Notes: generated by a model from the letters alone, not told the origin. A stretch of DNA of 64,000 bases from Streptomyces aurantiogriseus (GCF_014649375.1 NZ_BMSX01000003.1:372001-436000); one strand, 5' to 3'; counted from the first letter of the stretch, positions 44,410 through 53,432 are shown. A program made the numbers and translations.

Positions 44410-45621
44410 TCAGGGCTGGCCGTAGCCGTCCAGGAAGCGCCCGATCCGGCCCACCGCGTCCCGCAGGTCCGCCACCGTCGGCAGCGTCACCACCCGGAAG
44501 TGGTCCGGCTCCGGCCAGTTGAAGCCGGTGCCCTGCACGACCATGATCTTCTCCCGTCGCAGCAGGTCCAGGACCATCCGCCGGTCGTCCTTGATCTTGA
44601 ACACCGTCGGGTCGAGACGCGGGAAGAGGTACAGCGCCCCCTTCGGCCGGACGCACGTCACACCCGGGATCTGCGTCAGCAGCTCGTACGCCGTGTCCAT
44701 CTGCTCCTTGAGCCGCCCGCCCGGCAGCACCAGGTCGTTGATGGACTGCCGTCCGGTGAGCGCGGCCACCACGCCGTGCTGGCCCGGCATGTTCGCGCAC
44801 AGGCGCATGTTCGCCAGGATCGTCAGACCCTCGATGTAGGAGTCGGCGTGCGCGCGGGGGCCGGAGATGGACATCCAGCCGACCCGGTAGCCGGCCGCCC
44901 GGTACGCCTTCGACATACCGTTGAAGGTGAGGGTGAGCAGGTCGGGGGCGACCTTCGCGGTGGGGGTGTGCGTGGCGCCGTCGTAGAGGATCTTGTCGTA
45001 GATCTCGTCCGAGCAGACGAGCAGGTTGTGGCGGCGGGCGATGTCGGTCAGGCCCCTGATCATCGCCTCGTCGTACACCGCGCCCGTCGGGTTGTTCGGG
45101 TTGATGATGACGATCGCCTTGGTGCGGTCGGTGACCTTGCGCTCGACGTCCGCGAGGTCCGGCATCCAGTCGGACTGCTCGTCGCAGCGGTAGTGGACGG
45201 CCGTGCCGCCGGAGAGGGAGACGGCGGCGGTCCACAGCGGGTAGTCCGGCGCCGGGACGAGGACCTCGTCCCCGTCGTCCAGCAGCCCCTGCATCGCCAT
45301 CACGATCAGCTCGGAGACGCCGTTGCCGATGAAGACGTGCTCGACGTCGGTCTCGATGCCCAGGGTCTGGTTGTGCATGACCACCGCCCGGCGCGCGGCC
45401 AGCAGGCCCTTCGCGTCGCCGTAGCCGTGCGCCGACGAGACGTTGCGGAGGATGTCCTCCAGGATCTCCGGCGGGCACTCGAAGCCGAACGCGGCCGGAT
45501 TTCCGGTGTTCAGCTTGAGGATGCGGTGCCCCGCCGCTTCCAGGCGCATCGCCTCCTCGAGAACCGGGCCCCGGATCTCGTAACAGACATTGGCGAGCTT
45601 GGTCGACTGGATCACCTGCAT
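44410..45621 (-). CDS. Class I aminotransferase (alanine/aspartate type)
   Basis: PLP-dependent aminotransferase of 403 residues. The PLP lysine is K238 in NGMSKAYRAAGYRVGW; INPNNPTGAVY and CSDEIYDKILYDG are the cofactor-contacting segments. The start MQVIQSTKLANVCYEIRGPV is that of bacterial AlaA-type glutamate-pyruvate aminotransferases, which is the most likely role. ATG at 45621. Single gene, divergent from the membrane protein at 45747. Confidence 0.92.
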   Translation of the reverse strand: MQVIQSTKLANVCYEIRGPVLEEAMRLEAAGHRILKLNTGNPAAFGFECPPEILEDILRNVSSAHGYGDAKGLLAARRAVVMHNQTLGIETDVEHVFIGNGVSELIVMAMQGLLDDGDEVLVPAPDYPLWTAAVSLSGGTAVHYRCDEQSDWMPDLADVERKVTDRTKAIVIINPNNPTGAVYDEAMIRGLTDIARRHNLLVCSDEIYDKILYDGATHTPTAKVAPDLLTLTFNGMSKAYRAAGYRVGWMSISGPRAHADSYIEGLTILANMRLCANMPGQHGVVAALTGRQSINDLVLPGGRLKEQMDTAYELLTQIPGVTCVRPKGALYLFPRLDPTVFKIKDDRRMVLDLLRREKIMVVQGTGFNWPEPDHFRVVTLPTVADLRDAVGRIGRFLDGYGQP

Positions 45622-45746
45622 GTCTGGGAGCTTAGGGCTCGTTCACGCCTTCCGGAGGGTGTTTTCCGCCACGTGAGACACCCGCTTTGGGGGGATATCG
45701 GCGTCCGCTGTCCCAGTCGCCCCACGGGTATCTACAATCCGCGGCC

Positions 45747-46370
45747 ATGTCCAGGCCAGGTCAGAGTGGGAACCCCCGGGTGCAGCCGAACGTGTACCTC
45801 CCGGATGAGGGGGCGGCGCCGGCGTACGAGGAGTACATGGATCCAGCCGCCGCGCACGGCTGGCAGAACGCGTACGACGAGACGACGAGGTTGCCTCGGG
45901 TCATGGAGGGTGGCTCCGCGGTCGGCTCCGCCGGTGGGGCGGGTGGTCGTGCGGACCGGCGTCGCGCCGCTCGCCGGCCGCGGCGGGTGGCGGTCGCCGT
46001 GGGGGCGCTGGGGGCTGTCTCCCTGGCTGCGGTGATCGCGGGGGTGGCCTTCTCGGGAGGCTCTGAGGGCGAACAGCCGGGGACGCGGGGAGGTACGCGG
46101 TCGGCGCCGGGGGAGTCGGTCGGGTCTGCGCCCGCGTCCGCGTCTGCGCCCGCGTCCGCGCCCGGGGGCGCGGACGCGGGTCCGACGCGCGGCGCGTCGG
46201 CCGGGGCGACCCCTACGGCGGGGGCTACGGCGTCCAAGGTGCCCGCGCCCACCTCCTCGGCCGGTGCTCCGGCTTCCACGGCGGCTGCGGCGACCTCCGC
46301 TCCTGCGGCCCCCTCCGACAAGGGGAACGGCAAGGGGCGTGGACAGGGGGCCTCCAAAGGGCCTCGGTAG
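45747..46370 (+). CDS. Single-pass membrane protein with Ala/Ser/Pro-rich exterior
   Basis: Unrecognised 207-residue protein. The cytosolic N-terminus is polar (NPRVQPNVYLPDEGAAPAYEE), followed by RRAARRPRR, one helix (VAVAVGALGAVSLAAVIAGV) and about 100 residues of Ala/Ser/Gly/Pro low complexity ending KGNGKGRGQGASKGPR. The ATG at 45747 lies nine bases after a TACAAT -10 (45733-45738), suggesting a leaderless message. Possibly a wall-spanning stalk; function unknown. Confidence 0.75.
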   Translation: MSRPGQSGNPRVQPNVYLPDEGAAPAYEEYMDPAAAHGWQNAYDETTRLPRVMEGGSAVGSAGGAGGRADRRRAARRPRRVAVAVGALGAVSLAAVIAGVAFSGGSEGEQPGTRGGTRSAPGESVGSAPASASAPASAPGGADAGPTRGASAGATPTAGATASKVPAPTSSAGAPASTAAAATSAPAAPSDKGNGKGRGQGASKGPR

Positions 46371-46496
46371 GTGAGTGGCGCCGGTGGCTGAAATGTGATC
46401 CTTGTTCTCCCCTCTTCGCGCGTTGAAAATGCGCATGACAAATCAGCGGGCGGCCGGAAGATCTCCGGTCGCCTTGTCGTAAGAGGGGACCCCCAC

Positions 46497-47369
46497 ATGA
46501 GAAAGCCTCTCGTTGCCGCGCTCTTCGCCCTGGCGATCGCCGGGGCCGGTGCGGCACCCGCGGTCGCGGCGCCCGTGAGCGCGGCTCCCGCGGCGGCGGA
46601 GAAGGCGGACGCCAAGGCCGCCTCGCCGAAGCTCCAGGCCGTGACCCTCGCCGGGACGGTCGCGCTCAGCAACTGTTCCGGCTCCGTCGTGCGCTTCCCG
46701 AACTCCCTGGACACCGCCCCGGCGCTCGTGCTGACCAACGGGCACTGCCTGGAGACCGGGTTCCCGGGGCCCGGCGAGGTGATCGTCAACCGGGCATCCA
46801 CCCGCACCTTCGGCCTGCTCAACTCCGCCGGCACCCGGGTCGCGACCCTGCGCGCCAGCAAGATCGCCTACGGGACGATGACCGACACGGACGCCGCCCT
46901 CTACCAGCTCACCACCACCTACGCGGCGATCCGGAACTCGTACGGGATCAACGCGCTGACCGTGCAGGACACGCACCCCACGGCCGGGACCGCGATCACC
47001 GTCGCCTCGGGCTACTGGAAGCGGCTCTACAACTGCAACATCGACGGGTTCGTGTACCGCATGAAGGAGGGCGACTGGACCTGGAAGGACTCGGTCCGTT
47101 ACACCTCCGCCTGCAACACCATCGGCGGCACCTCGGGCTCGCCGGTCGTCGACCAGGCCACCGGCAAGGTCGTCGCCGTCAACAACACCGGCAACGAGGA
47201 CGGCGAGAGCTGCACGGTGAACAACCCGTGCGAGGTCGACGCGAGCGGCAACGTCACCGTCCGCCAGGGCATCAACTACGCCCAGCAGACCTACCAGTTC
47301 CCGGCCTGCTTCACGACCGGCAACCAGCTGAACCTGAGCGCGAGCGGGTGTGTCCTGCCCAAGCCGTGA
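46497..47369 (+). CDS. Secreted chymotrypsin-fold serine protease (V8-like)
   Basis: Exported protease of 290 residues with a clean signal peptide (cleavage near AVAA-APVS). The triad is His83 (LTNGHCLE), Asp130 or 132 (MTDTDAALYQL) and Ser213 (IGGTSGSPVVD). Cysteine pairs are placed to form disulfides (NC...HC, NC...AC). There is no long pro-region as in streptogrisins, which makes it nearer to V8/glutamyl-endopeptidase-like proteins. ATG after AAGAGGGG. Monocistronic. Confidence 0.92.
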   Translation: MRKPLVAALFALAIAGAGAAPAVAAPVSAAPAAAEKADAKAASPKLQAVTLAGTVALSNCSGSVVRFPNSLDTAPALVLTNGHCLETGFPGPGEVIVNRASTRTFGLLNSAGTRVATLRASKIAYGTMTDTDAALYQLTTTYAAIRNSYGINALTVQDTHPTAGTAITVASGYWKRLYNCNIDGFVYRMKEGDWTWKDSVRYTSACNTIGGTSGSPVVDQATGKVVAVNNTGNEDGESCTVNNPCEVDASGNVTVRQGINYAQQTYQFPACFTTGNQLNLSASGCVLPKP

Positions 47370-47391
47370 GGCGATGAGGAGGGGCGTTCCG

Positions 47392-49017
47392 TCACACGGG
47401 ACTGCGACGGACCGCCCGCCCCGCCAGCACGTCCGTCCGCCGCCCGTCCTCGATCACGAAGCGTCCGTCGACCAGGACGTACGGGATGCCGGTCGGGAGC
47501 GTGCGCGGGGCGTCGTAGGTGGAACCCGCCGCGACCGTCCGTGGGTCGAACAGCACCAGGTCCGCGCGGTGGCCCTCCCGGATCAGGCCCCGGTCCGGCA
47601 GCCGGAGGCGGGCTGCCGGGCGCCCGGTGAGATGAGCGACGCACTCCTCCAGTGACAGGACCCCCAACTCCCTCACGTAGTGGCCGAGGTAGTGCGGGAA
47701 CGTGCCGTAGGCGCGCGGGTGCGCCTTGGCGCCCTGGAGGACGCCGTCCGAGCCGCCCGTGTGGACGCGGTGGCGCATGATCGTGCGCACGTTCTCCTCG
47801 TGGCCCACGTGCTGGAGGATCGTCGGGGCCAGCCGGTCGTCCAGGAGCAGGCGACGGGCCGTCGTCCAGGGTGTCTCGCCGCGCAGGGCCGCCGACTGCT
47901 GGATGGTGCGGCCGACGTGGTCGGCCAGCCGCGGGTCGCCCACGCCCGAGATCTCGATCGTGTCCCATTCCACCGGCACGCCGTGGCAGCCGTCGGCGCC
48001 GGTCACCTCCAGGTCGTGGCGGATGCGCTGTGCCGTCTCCTCGTCGGCGAGGCGGCCGAGGATCGCCTCGGGGCCGCCCTCGCTCGCCCAGCTCGGCAGC
48101 AGGGCGACGAGGGTGGTGCAGCCAGGGGTGTAGGGGTACGTGTCGAGGGTGATGTCGGAGCCTGCCGCCAGCGCGTCGTCCAGGAGGGCCAGCAGCTCGG
48201 GCGCCCGGCCCTTGTTCACGCCGAAGTTCATGGTGGCGTGGGTGAGATGGAGGGGGCAGCCGGCTTCCCGGGTCAGCTCCACCATCTCCGCGTACGCTTC
48301 CAGCGCCCCGGCTCCGTACGAGCGGTGGTGCGGGCAGTAGTACCCCCCGTACTCCGCCACCACCCGGCACAGCTCGGTCAGTTCGGCGTCCCTGGCGTAC
48401 ATGCCGGGCGTGTAGGTCAGGCCGGACGACAGGCCGACCGCGCCCTGCTCCATCCCCTCCGCGACCAGACGCCGCATCCGGTCCAGCTCCCGGGGTGTCG
48501 CCTCGCGGTCCTCCCAGCCGACGGCGAGCGCGCGGACCGTGCCCTGCGGGACGAGGTAGGCGGCGTTCACCGCGATCCCCCGGCCCTCGAAACCGAAGTC
48601 CAGACGGTCCAGGTACTCGCCCACCGACCGCCAGTCGAAGTCGATGTCGTCACCGTGGCCGTTCCAGCCGGCGATCGCCCGGCGCACCCCCTCCAGCGTG
48701 CGGTCGTCGACCGGGGCGTACGACAGGCCGTCCTGGCCGAGGACTTCCAGGGTCACGCCCTGAGCCGCCTTCGCGCTGTGGTCGGGGTCGCGCAGGAGGG
48801 CGAGGTCGCTGTGGGCGTGCATGTCGATGAAGCCGGGGGAGAGGACGAGCCCTTCGGCATCCAACTCCCTTGTGGCCTTCGGGCGTTGACAACCCGCCGC
48901 CGCGGCCTCCTGGACGATCGCGACGATCCAGCCGTCGTCGACCACCACATCGGCGCGGTACGACGGCCCGCCGGTGCCGTCGACGACGTCCGCGTCCCGG
49001 ATGACGAGGTCTTCCAT
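47392..49017 (-). CDS. N-acyl-D-amino-acid deacylase (amidohydrolase superfamily)
   Basis: Cytosolic metal enzyme (541 residues) removing the acyl group from N-acyl-D-amino acids. The first metal motif is H67-A-H69 in PGFIDMHAHSD; later LTHATMNFG and GSDG residues fit the superfamily. Where D-aminoacylases have a cysteine in VGNCG this protein has GQDG, so the bridging ligand differs. I recall the S. coelicolor protein from this neighbourhood (Sco4986) being shown to deacylate hydrophobic N-acyl-D-amino acids. The ATG follows AGGAGG. Lies 38 bases past the D-amino-acid deaminase gene in one operon. Confidence 0.9.
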   Translation of the reverse strand: MEDLVIRDADVVDGTGGPSYRADVVVDDGWIVAIVQEAAAAGCQRPKATRELDAEGLVLSPGFIDMHAHSDLALLRDPDHSAKAAQGVTLEVLGQDGLSYAPVDDRTLEGVRRAIAGWNGHGDDIDFDWRSVGEYLDRLDFGFEGRGIAVNAAYLVPQGTVRALAVGWEDREATPRELDRMRRLVAEGMEQGAVGLSSGLTYTPGMYARDAELTELCRVVAEYGGYYCPHHRSYGAGALEAYAEMVELTREAGCPLHLTHATMNFGVNKGRAPELLALLDDALAAGSDITLDTYPYTPGCTTLVALLPSWASEGGPEAILGRLADEETAQRIRHDLEVTGADGCHGVPVEWDTIEISGVGDPRLADHVGRTIQQSAALRGETPWTTARRLLLDDRLAPTILQHVGHEENVRTIMRHRVHTGGSDGVLQGAKAHPRAYGTFPHYLGHYVRELGVLSLEECVAHLTGRPAARLRLPDRGLIREGHRADLVLFDPRTVAAGSTYDAPRTLPTGIPYVLVDGRFVIEDGRRTDVLAGRAVRRSPV

Positions 49018-49055
49018 ACCGGTGCCTCCTGTCGGTCCTCTGGAAGGCCGGCCCT

Positions 49056-50333
49056 CTAGAAGAACGTGCGGATGTAGTCGACGACCGTGCCGTCCGCCCG
49101 GACCAGCGGGATCAGCTGCCACTTGTCGAAGGACGTGCACGGGTGCGACAGGCCCAGGCCGACCCAGTCGCCCACCTCCAGATCCGCCTCGGCCGTCGTA
49201 CGCAGCCAGGCGTGCTGGTCGGACAGGGCGGTGACCGAGACGCCGGTGGCGGGGCGTTCGGTGCCGTCCCGGCGGATCACCTGGGCGAAGGGCAGGTCGA
49301 GGTCGTAGGCCGCGTCGCGCTTGCCCGCGTTGACGAAGGCCTGGTCGGGGGAGGGGCGGGAGACCACCTGGGTCCACAGCCGGAACGCCGGCTCCAGGGC
49401 GCCCTCCTCGGGGACCCGGTTGAAGGGGGTCAGCCTGCGGTAGTGGCCGTCGTCGTGCGAGACGTAGGCGCCCGAGCGCAGCAACTTCAGTACGGGAAGG
49501 GAGAGTTCGGGGATGTCGGCGAAGACGTCGGCGACCGCGTCGAACCAGGCGCTGCCGCCCGCGCTGACCACGATCTCGTCCACGCCCGCGAACCGTCCCG
49601 CCTTGTCGAAGTCGACGGCCAGGGCCACCAGCCGGCGCAGCCAGGCCCGTACACGCTCCGGGTCGGCCCGCGGGACCTCGCCCTCGTACCCCGCCACGCC
49701 CACCAGCCGCAGGGTCGGCACGCCTGCCACCGCGTCCGCGACCGCCGCGCACTCGGCCTCCGTGCGCACCCCGGTGCGGGCGTCCTCGCCCGCGGCCAGT
49801 TCCACGACGACGTCCAGCGGGCGAGCGGTGCCGTGCAGGGCCGCGTCCATCAGCTCCACGCCGCGCACGGAGTCGACGTAGCAGACGAGGCGGAAGTCCG
49901 GGTCGGCGGACAGTTCCGCCGCGAGCCGGCGCAGGGCCGCCGGGTCGACCAGTTCGTTCGCGAGGAAGACCCGTTGGACGCCGTAGGCCCGGGCCACCCG
50001 TACCTGGTGCGGGACGGCGAGAGTGATGCCCCAGGCACCGTGGTCGATCTGCCGCTGGAAGAGCTGGGGCGCCATGGTCGTCTTGCCGTGCGGGGCGAAC
50101 GCGAGACCGTGGCGGGTCGCGTACGTCTCCATGAGGCGGAGGTTGTGCTCCAGGCGCTCGGCGGAGAGGGCGAGGACGGGGGTGGTGAAGCCGCCGGTGA
50201 AGAGGTTGCGGCGCTGGGCGGCCAGCTCGCCCACCGTGAGGCCGTCGGCGTCCGGCGGGAGGCCCTTGAAACGGTGGTCGACGCGTTCGCCGGCGAGGCG
50301 GGCGAGGGCTTCGGTACCGGTCTCACGAGCCAT
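49056..50333 (-). CDS. PLP-dependent D-amino-acid deaminase/aldolase (D-serine dehydratase-like)
   Basis: Fold-type III PLP enzyme of 425 residues: an alanine-racemase-like barrel with the PLP lysine K84 in AFAPHGKTTMAPQ, and a C-terminal beta domain carrying the zinc pair His/Cys of GLSHPCTSFDKW, as in eukaryotic-type D-serine dehydratase and D-threonine aldolase. It would act on the D-amino acid released by the deacylase encoded next. ATG at 50333 after AGGAGG. First gene of the minus-strand arm of a divergent module. Confidence 0.9.
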   Translation of the reverse strand: MARETGTEALARLAGERVDHRFKGLPPDADGLTVGELAAQRRNLFTGGFTTPVLALSAERLEHNLRLMETYATRHGLAFAPHGKTTMAPQLFQRQIDHGAWGITLAVPHQVRVARAYGVQRVFLANELVDPAALRRLAAELSADPDFRLVCYVDSVRGVELMDAALHGTARPLDVVVELAAGEDARTGVRTEAECAAVADAVAGVPTLRLVGVAGYEGEVPRADPERVRAWLRRLVALAVDFDKAGRFAGVDEIVVSAGGSAWFDAVADVFADIPELSLPVLKLLRSGAYVSHDDGHYRRLTPFNRVPEEGALEPAFRLWTQVVSRPSPDQAFVNAGKRDAAYDLDLPFAQVIRRDGTERPATGVSVTALSDQHAWLRTTAEADLEVGDWVGLGLSHPCTSFDKWQLIPLVRADGTVVDYIRTFF

Positions 50334-50354
50334 GCGAGCCTCCTGAAGTGATGC

Positions 50355-50371
50355 GTTGCAGTTTGTGCAAC
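50355..50371. promoter_or_regulatory. Inverted repeat GTTGCA-N5-TGCAAC, shared operator of D-amino-acid module
   Basis: The repeat lies 22-38 bases upstream of the deaminase start and just upstream of the kinase promoter. A second, overlapping repeat (GCAAC-GATCA-TTGC) follows. Suitable for the IclR protein encoded in the + strand arm, which would then control both arms. Confidence 0.65.
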
Positions 50372-50376
50372 GATCA

Positions 50377-50406
50377 TTGCGTATGTCGCTCATCGCTGTC
50401 TAACAT
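50377..50406 (+). promoter_or_regulatory. Promoter of the kinase-IclR-Rid arm
   Basis: TTGCGT (50377-50382), 18-base spacer, TAACAT (50401-50406), directly beside the shared inverted repeat. It predicts a leader of about 115 bases before the GTG at 50527. Confidence 0.5.
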
Positions 50407-50442
50407 CTCGGCCGACGGGGGTCAACGGAGCCGCCCCCGCGG

Positions 50443-50493
50443 ACGAGGACCCCCCACGGACGAGGCCTCACGTACGAGGCCCCGCGTACGAGG
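50443..50493 (+). repeat. Four phased ACGAGG units in the kinase leader
   Basis: ACGAGG occurs at 50443, 50460, 50474 and 50488 (periods 17, 14, 14), in units such as CGTACGAGGCCCC. It lies in the predicted 5' untranslated leader of the kinase gene. Its role is unknown. Confidence 0.55.
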
Positions 50494-50526
50494 ACTCCCG
50501 CACACGGACTGGGAGCTACGACGATC

Positions 50527-51594
50527 GTGACCGCCACCGGATCCCGCAACGCCCCCGACGTCGTGGACGTCGTCGCGCTCGGCGAGTCCATGGTCACCTT
50601 CCTGCCCTCCCGGCCCGGCCGCCTCGCCGACGTGCCGTCCTTCGACCGGGCCATCGGCGGCGCCGAGTCCAACGTGGCCTGTGTGCTGGCGACCGCCGGC
50701 CACGCGGTGCGCTGGGTCAGCCGGGTGGGGACGGACGGGTTCGGCGACCATCTCGTCGAGACCATCGGGTCGTACGGCGTCGATGTCGCCTCCGTGCGGC
50801 GGGACCCCGACCGCCCGACCGGCGTCTACTTCCGCACCGCCGGGGACCGGGCCACCGACGCCCACGAGGTGGCGTACTACCGGGCCGGGTCGGCGGCCTC
50901 CGCGATGGCTGTGGGGAACGTGGACCTGGCGGCCGTGCGCGCGGGGCGTGTGCTGCACCTGTCCGGGATCACGGCCGCGCTGTCGCCGGAGTGCCGGGAC
51001 CTGCTGTGGGAGCTGACCGAGCCCGGGCCCGGGCGGCCGCTGGTCTCCTTCGACGTCAATCACCGGCCCGGGCTGTGGCGGGACGCCGACGGCGCACAGG
51101 CGCTGCTGGAGCTGGCGCGCCGGGCCGACCTCGTGTTCGTCGGGGACGACGAGGCGCGGGCGGTGTGGGGGCTGCGCGGCTCACGTGCCGTCCGGGAGGC
51201 GCTGCCCGAGCCGGAGATCGTGGTGGTCAAGCAGGGCGAGGGCGGGGCGATCGCGTTCGGCGAGGACACCGACGGGCTGGAGGACGCCGACGGCACGGCG
51301 ACGTCCGTCCGGGCGCCGCGGGTCGACGTCGTCGCCGCCGTCGGCGCCGGGGACGCCTTCGCCGCCGGGTTCCTCTCGGCCACCCTGCGCGGCCTGCCCG
51401 TACGGCAGCGGCTGCGCCACGGCCACCTCATGGCCGCCGCCGCCCTCACCGTCCCCGGCGACCTCGCCGCACCCCCTTCCCGTGACCACGCCGACCGCCT
51501 GGCCGCCCTGGACGACGACGCGTGGGGGAGACTTCGACTCGGCCCCGGCTGGACACGAGCCGCAGCGGCCCCGGAGGAGGTACGCACCCCATGA
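50527..51594 (+). CDS. PfkB-family sugar kinase (2-keto-3-deoxygluconate kinase-like)
   Basis: Ribokinase-fold kinase of 355 residues. The N-terminal substrate motif is IGGAESNVACVLATAG and the C-terminal PfkB signature DVVAAVGAGDAFAAGFL contains the catalytic Asp. The FDVNHRPGLW segment is as in KDG kinases. GTG start. Its stop overlaps the IclR start (ATGA). Its position in a D-amino-acid module is unexpected for a sugar kinase; the true substrate may be a hydroxy acid or keto-sugar acid. Confidence 0.88.
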   Translation: MTATGSRNAPDVVDVVALGESMVTFLPSRPGRLADVPSFDRAIGGAESNVACVLATAGHAVRWVSRVGTDGFGDHLVETIGSYGVDVASVRRDPDRPTGVYFRTAGDRATDAHEVAYYRAGSAASAMAVGNVDLAAVRAGRVLHLSGITAALSPECRDLLWELTEPGPGRPLVSFDVNHRPGLWRDADGAQALLELARRADLVFVGDDEARAVWGLRGSRAVREALPEPEIVVVKQGEGGAIAFGEDTDGLEDADGTATSVRAPRVDVVAAVGAGDAFAAGFLSATLRGLPVRQRLRHGHLMAAAALTVPGDLAAPPSRDHADRLAALDDDAWGRLRLGPGWTRAAAAPEEVRTP

Positions 51595-52352
51595 GCCAGA
51601 CCGTCGACCGCGCCCTGAGCATCCTGCCGCTGCTCGCCGAGGGCCCCGCCGACCTCGGACAGGTCGCCGACCGCCTCGGCGTCCACAAGTCGACGGCCCT
51701 GCGGCTGCTGCGGACCCTGCACGAGCACGGGCTCGTCTACCGCCAGTCCGACCAGCGCTACCGGCTCGGCGCCCGCCTCTTCGCCCTCGCCCAGGAGGCC
51801 ATGGAGAACCTCGACATCCGCGAGATCGCCCACCCCCACCTCGTACGGCTGAACGAGCGGTGCGGACACACCGTCCACCTCGCCGTGTACGAGGAGGGCG
51901 AGGTCCTCTACATCGACAAGGTGGAGAGCCGCTACCCGGTGCGGATGTACTCCCGGATCGGCAAGCCGGTCGCCATCACCGTCGCCGCCGTCGCCAAGCT
52001 GCTGCTCGCCGATCTGCCCGAACCCGAGCGGCGGTCGGTCGCGGAGAAGCTCGACTACCCCCTGTACACGGCCCGTTCGACGCCCAACGCCCCCGCCTTC
52101 CTGCGGGAGCTGGAGAAGGTGCGCGAACAGGGCTGGGCCACCGACCTCGGCGGCCACGAGGAGTCCATCAACTGCGTCGCCGCACCGATCCGCGGCGCCG
52201 ACGGCCGGGTGGTCGCCGCGATGTCGGTGTCCGCGCCGAACGTCGTCGTCACCGCCGACGAACTCCTCACCCTGCTCCCGCAGGTGCGCCGCACGGCGGA
52301 CGACATCAGCGGCGAGTACTCCGGAAGAACGCCCGTCAAGGAAGCGCCGTAA
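51591..52352 (+). CDS. IclR-family regulator
   Basis: Regulator of 253 residues: winged helix at about 1-65 (VDRALSILPLLAEGPADLGQ, then VADRLGVHKSTALRLLRTL) and an IclR effector domain (VHLAVYEEGEVLYIDKVES, ESINCVAAPIRGADG). Coupled to the kinase by a 4-base overlap. The likely local regulator of both arms through the inverted repeat at 50355. Confidence 0.93.
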   Translation: MSQTVDRALSILPLLAEGPADLGQVADRLGVHKSTALRLLRTLHEHGLVYRQSDQRYRLGARLFALAQEAMENLDIREIAHPHLVRLNERCGHTVHLAVYEEGEVLYIDKVESRYPVRMYSRIGKPVAITVAAVAKLLLADLPEPERRSVAEKLDYPLYTARSTPNAPAFLRELEKVREQGWATDLGGHEESINCVAAPIRGADGRVVAAMSVSAPNVVVTADELLTLLPQVRRTADDISGEYSGRTPVKEAP

Positions 52353-52397
52353 GGCCTCCAGGAAGCCCACGAGAAGCCCACGAGGAATGAACGCCGC

Positions 52398-52808
52398 ATG
52401 ACCGAGAAGATCGCGCTCACCCCGACGACCCACACCACCCCGCCCGCGAAGTTCTCGCACGGTGTCCGCAAGGGCAACATCCTCCAGGTCGCCGGCCAGG
52501 TCGGCTTCCTCCCCGCCGAGGAGGGCAGGCCCCCCACACCCGCCGGCCCCACCCTGCGCGAGCAGACCCTCCAGACCCTCGCCAACGTCAAGGCGATCCT
52601 CGAGGAGGGCGGCGCGAGCTGGGACGACGTGATGATGATCCGCGTCTATCTGACGGACGTGGACCACTTCGCCGAGATGAACGAGATCTACAACGCGTAC
52701 TTCGAGGAGCAGAACCTCACCCAGCCCCCGGCCGCCCGTACGACCGTCTACGTCGGCCTCCCCGCCGGGCTCCTCGTCGAGATCGACGCGCTCGCCGTTC
52801 TGGGCTGA
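52398..52808 (+). CDS. Rid/YjgF-family protein lacking the catalytic arginine
   Basis: Trimer-forming Rid-fold protein of 136 residues. VAGQVGFLP and VMMIRVYLTDVDHFAEMNEIYNAYF are family segments. RidA proteins hydrolyse enamine/imine products of PLP deaminases using an Arg in VARLP; here the equivalent reads VGLPAG, so that Arg is absent and the protein belongs to another Rid subfamily. Third gene of the + strand arm, matching the PLP deaminase opposite. Confidence 0.9.
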   Translation: MTEKIALTPTTHTTPPAKFSHGVRKGNILQVAGQVGFLPAEEGRPPTPAGPTLREQTLQTLANVKAILEEGGASWDDVMMIRVYLTDVDHFAEMNEIYNAYFEEQNLTQPPAARTTVYVGLPAGLLVEIDALAVLG

Positions 52809-52859
52809 AATGTCGAGCCTTCTCGTGTAGGCGTCTCATAACGAAGTTGGGGGCGGGCT

Positions 52860-53432
52860 GTGTCCGGCACAGGATCGTCGACCATACTGCCCGCTGTGGA
52901 GCAGCGCATAGGTTCGAGCAGCCAGCCCCTGGAGGGCGCCGGATTCGACCCGGCATTCATCCCCGGGCTCACCTCGCCCGTGACCGCGGAGCCGGAGGAC
53001 GCGAAGGCGGAGGACGACGAGGCCACTTCGGCTTCGGAGGACGCCTCCGAGACCGAGCCGGCCGACGTGGCCGAGGAAGAGCCGGACGAGGACGTCCTGG
53101 ACGGTCCCGTCTTCGAGGCCGCCGACCGCCGGGCGCGGATCGTCGCCGACGCCAGGGGTGTCCGCCTCCGCCTCGACGAGGAGGAGTGCGAGTTCCGCTG
53201 GGACGAGATCGGCGCCATCGAGACGGAGTCCCCGCGCTTCGGCAAGCGGTTCACCATCACGGTGCACACCCCTGACCGCCGCTGGTACCCGATCGAGATC
53301 GAGGCGACGGCCAGGGGGCGCTTCAAGGAGTGGGACGAGCAGCTGGACGCGGTGCTGGACGCCTACTTCGAGGAAGAAGTCGAGGACGCCGGTGACGCCA
53401 AGGACGTCGATGGCACTGAGAAGGCCGACTAG
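52860..53432 (+). CDS. Acidic hypothetical protein with a small beta-rich domain
   Basis: Unrecognised 190-residue protein. Residues 40-80 are nearly all Asp, Glu, Ala and Ser (disordered); the remainder (RARIVADARGVRLRLDEEE, FGKRFTITVHTPDRRWYPIE) is a compact domain of strands ending in a helix. The GTG at 52860 follows GGGGGCGGG; a second GTG at 52896 is possible. The GC-rich interspersed repeat lies shortly after its end. Confidence 0.75.
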   Translation: MSGTGSSTILPAVEQRIGSSSQPLEGAGFDPAFIPGLTSPVTAEPEDAKAEDDEATSASEDASETEPADVAEEEPDEDVLDGPVFEAADRRARIVADARGVRLRLDEEECEFRWDEIGAIETESPRFGKRFTITVHTPDRRWYPIEIEATARGRFKEWDEQLDAVLDAYFEEEVEDAGDAKDVDGTEKAD

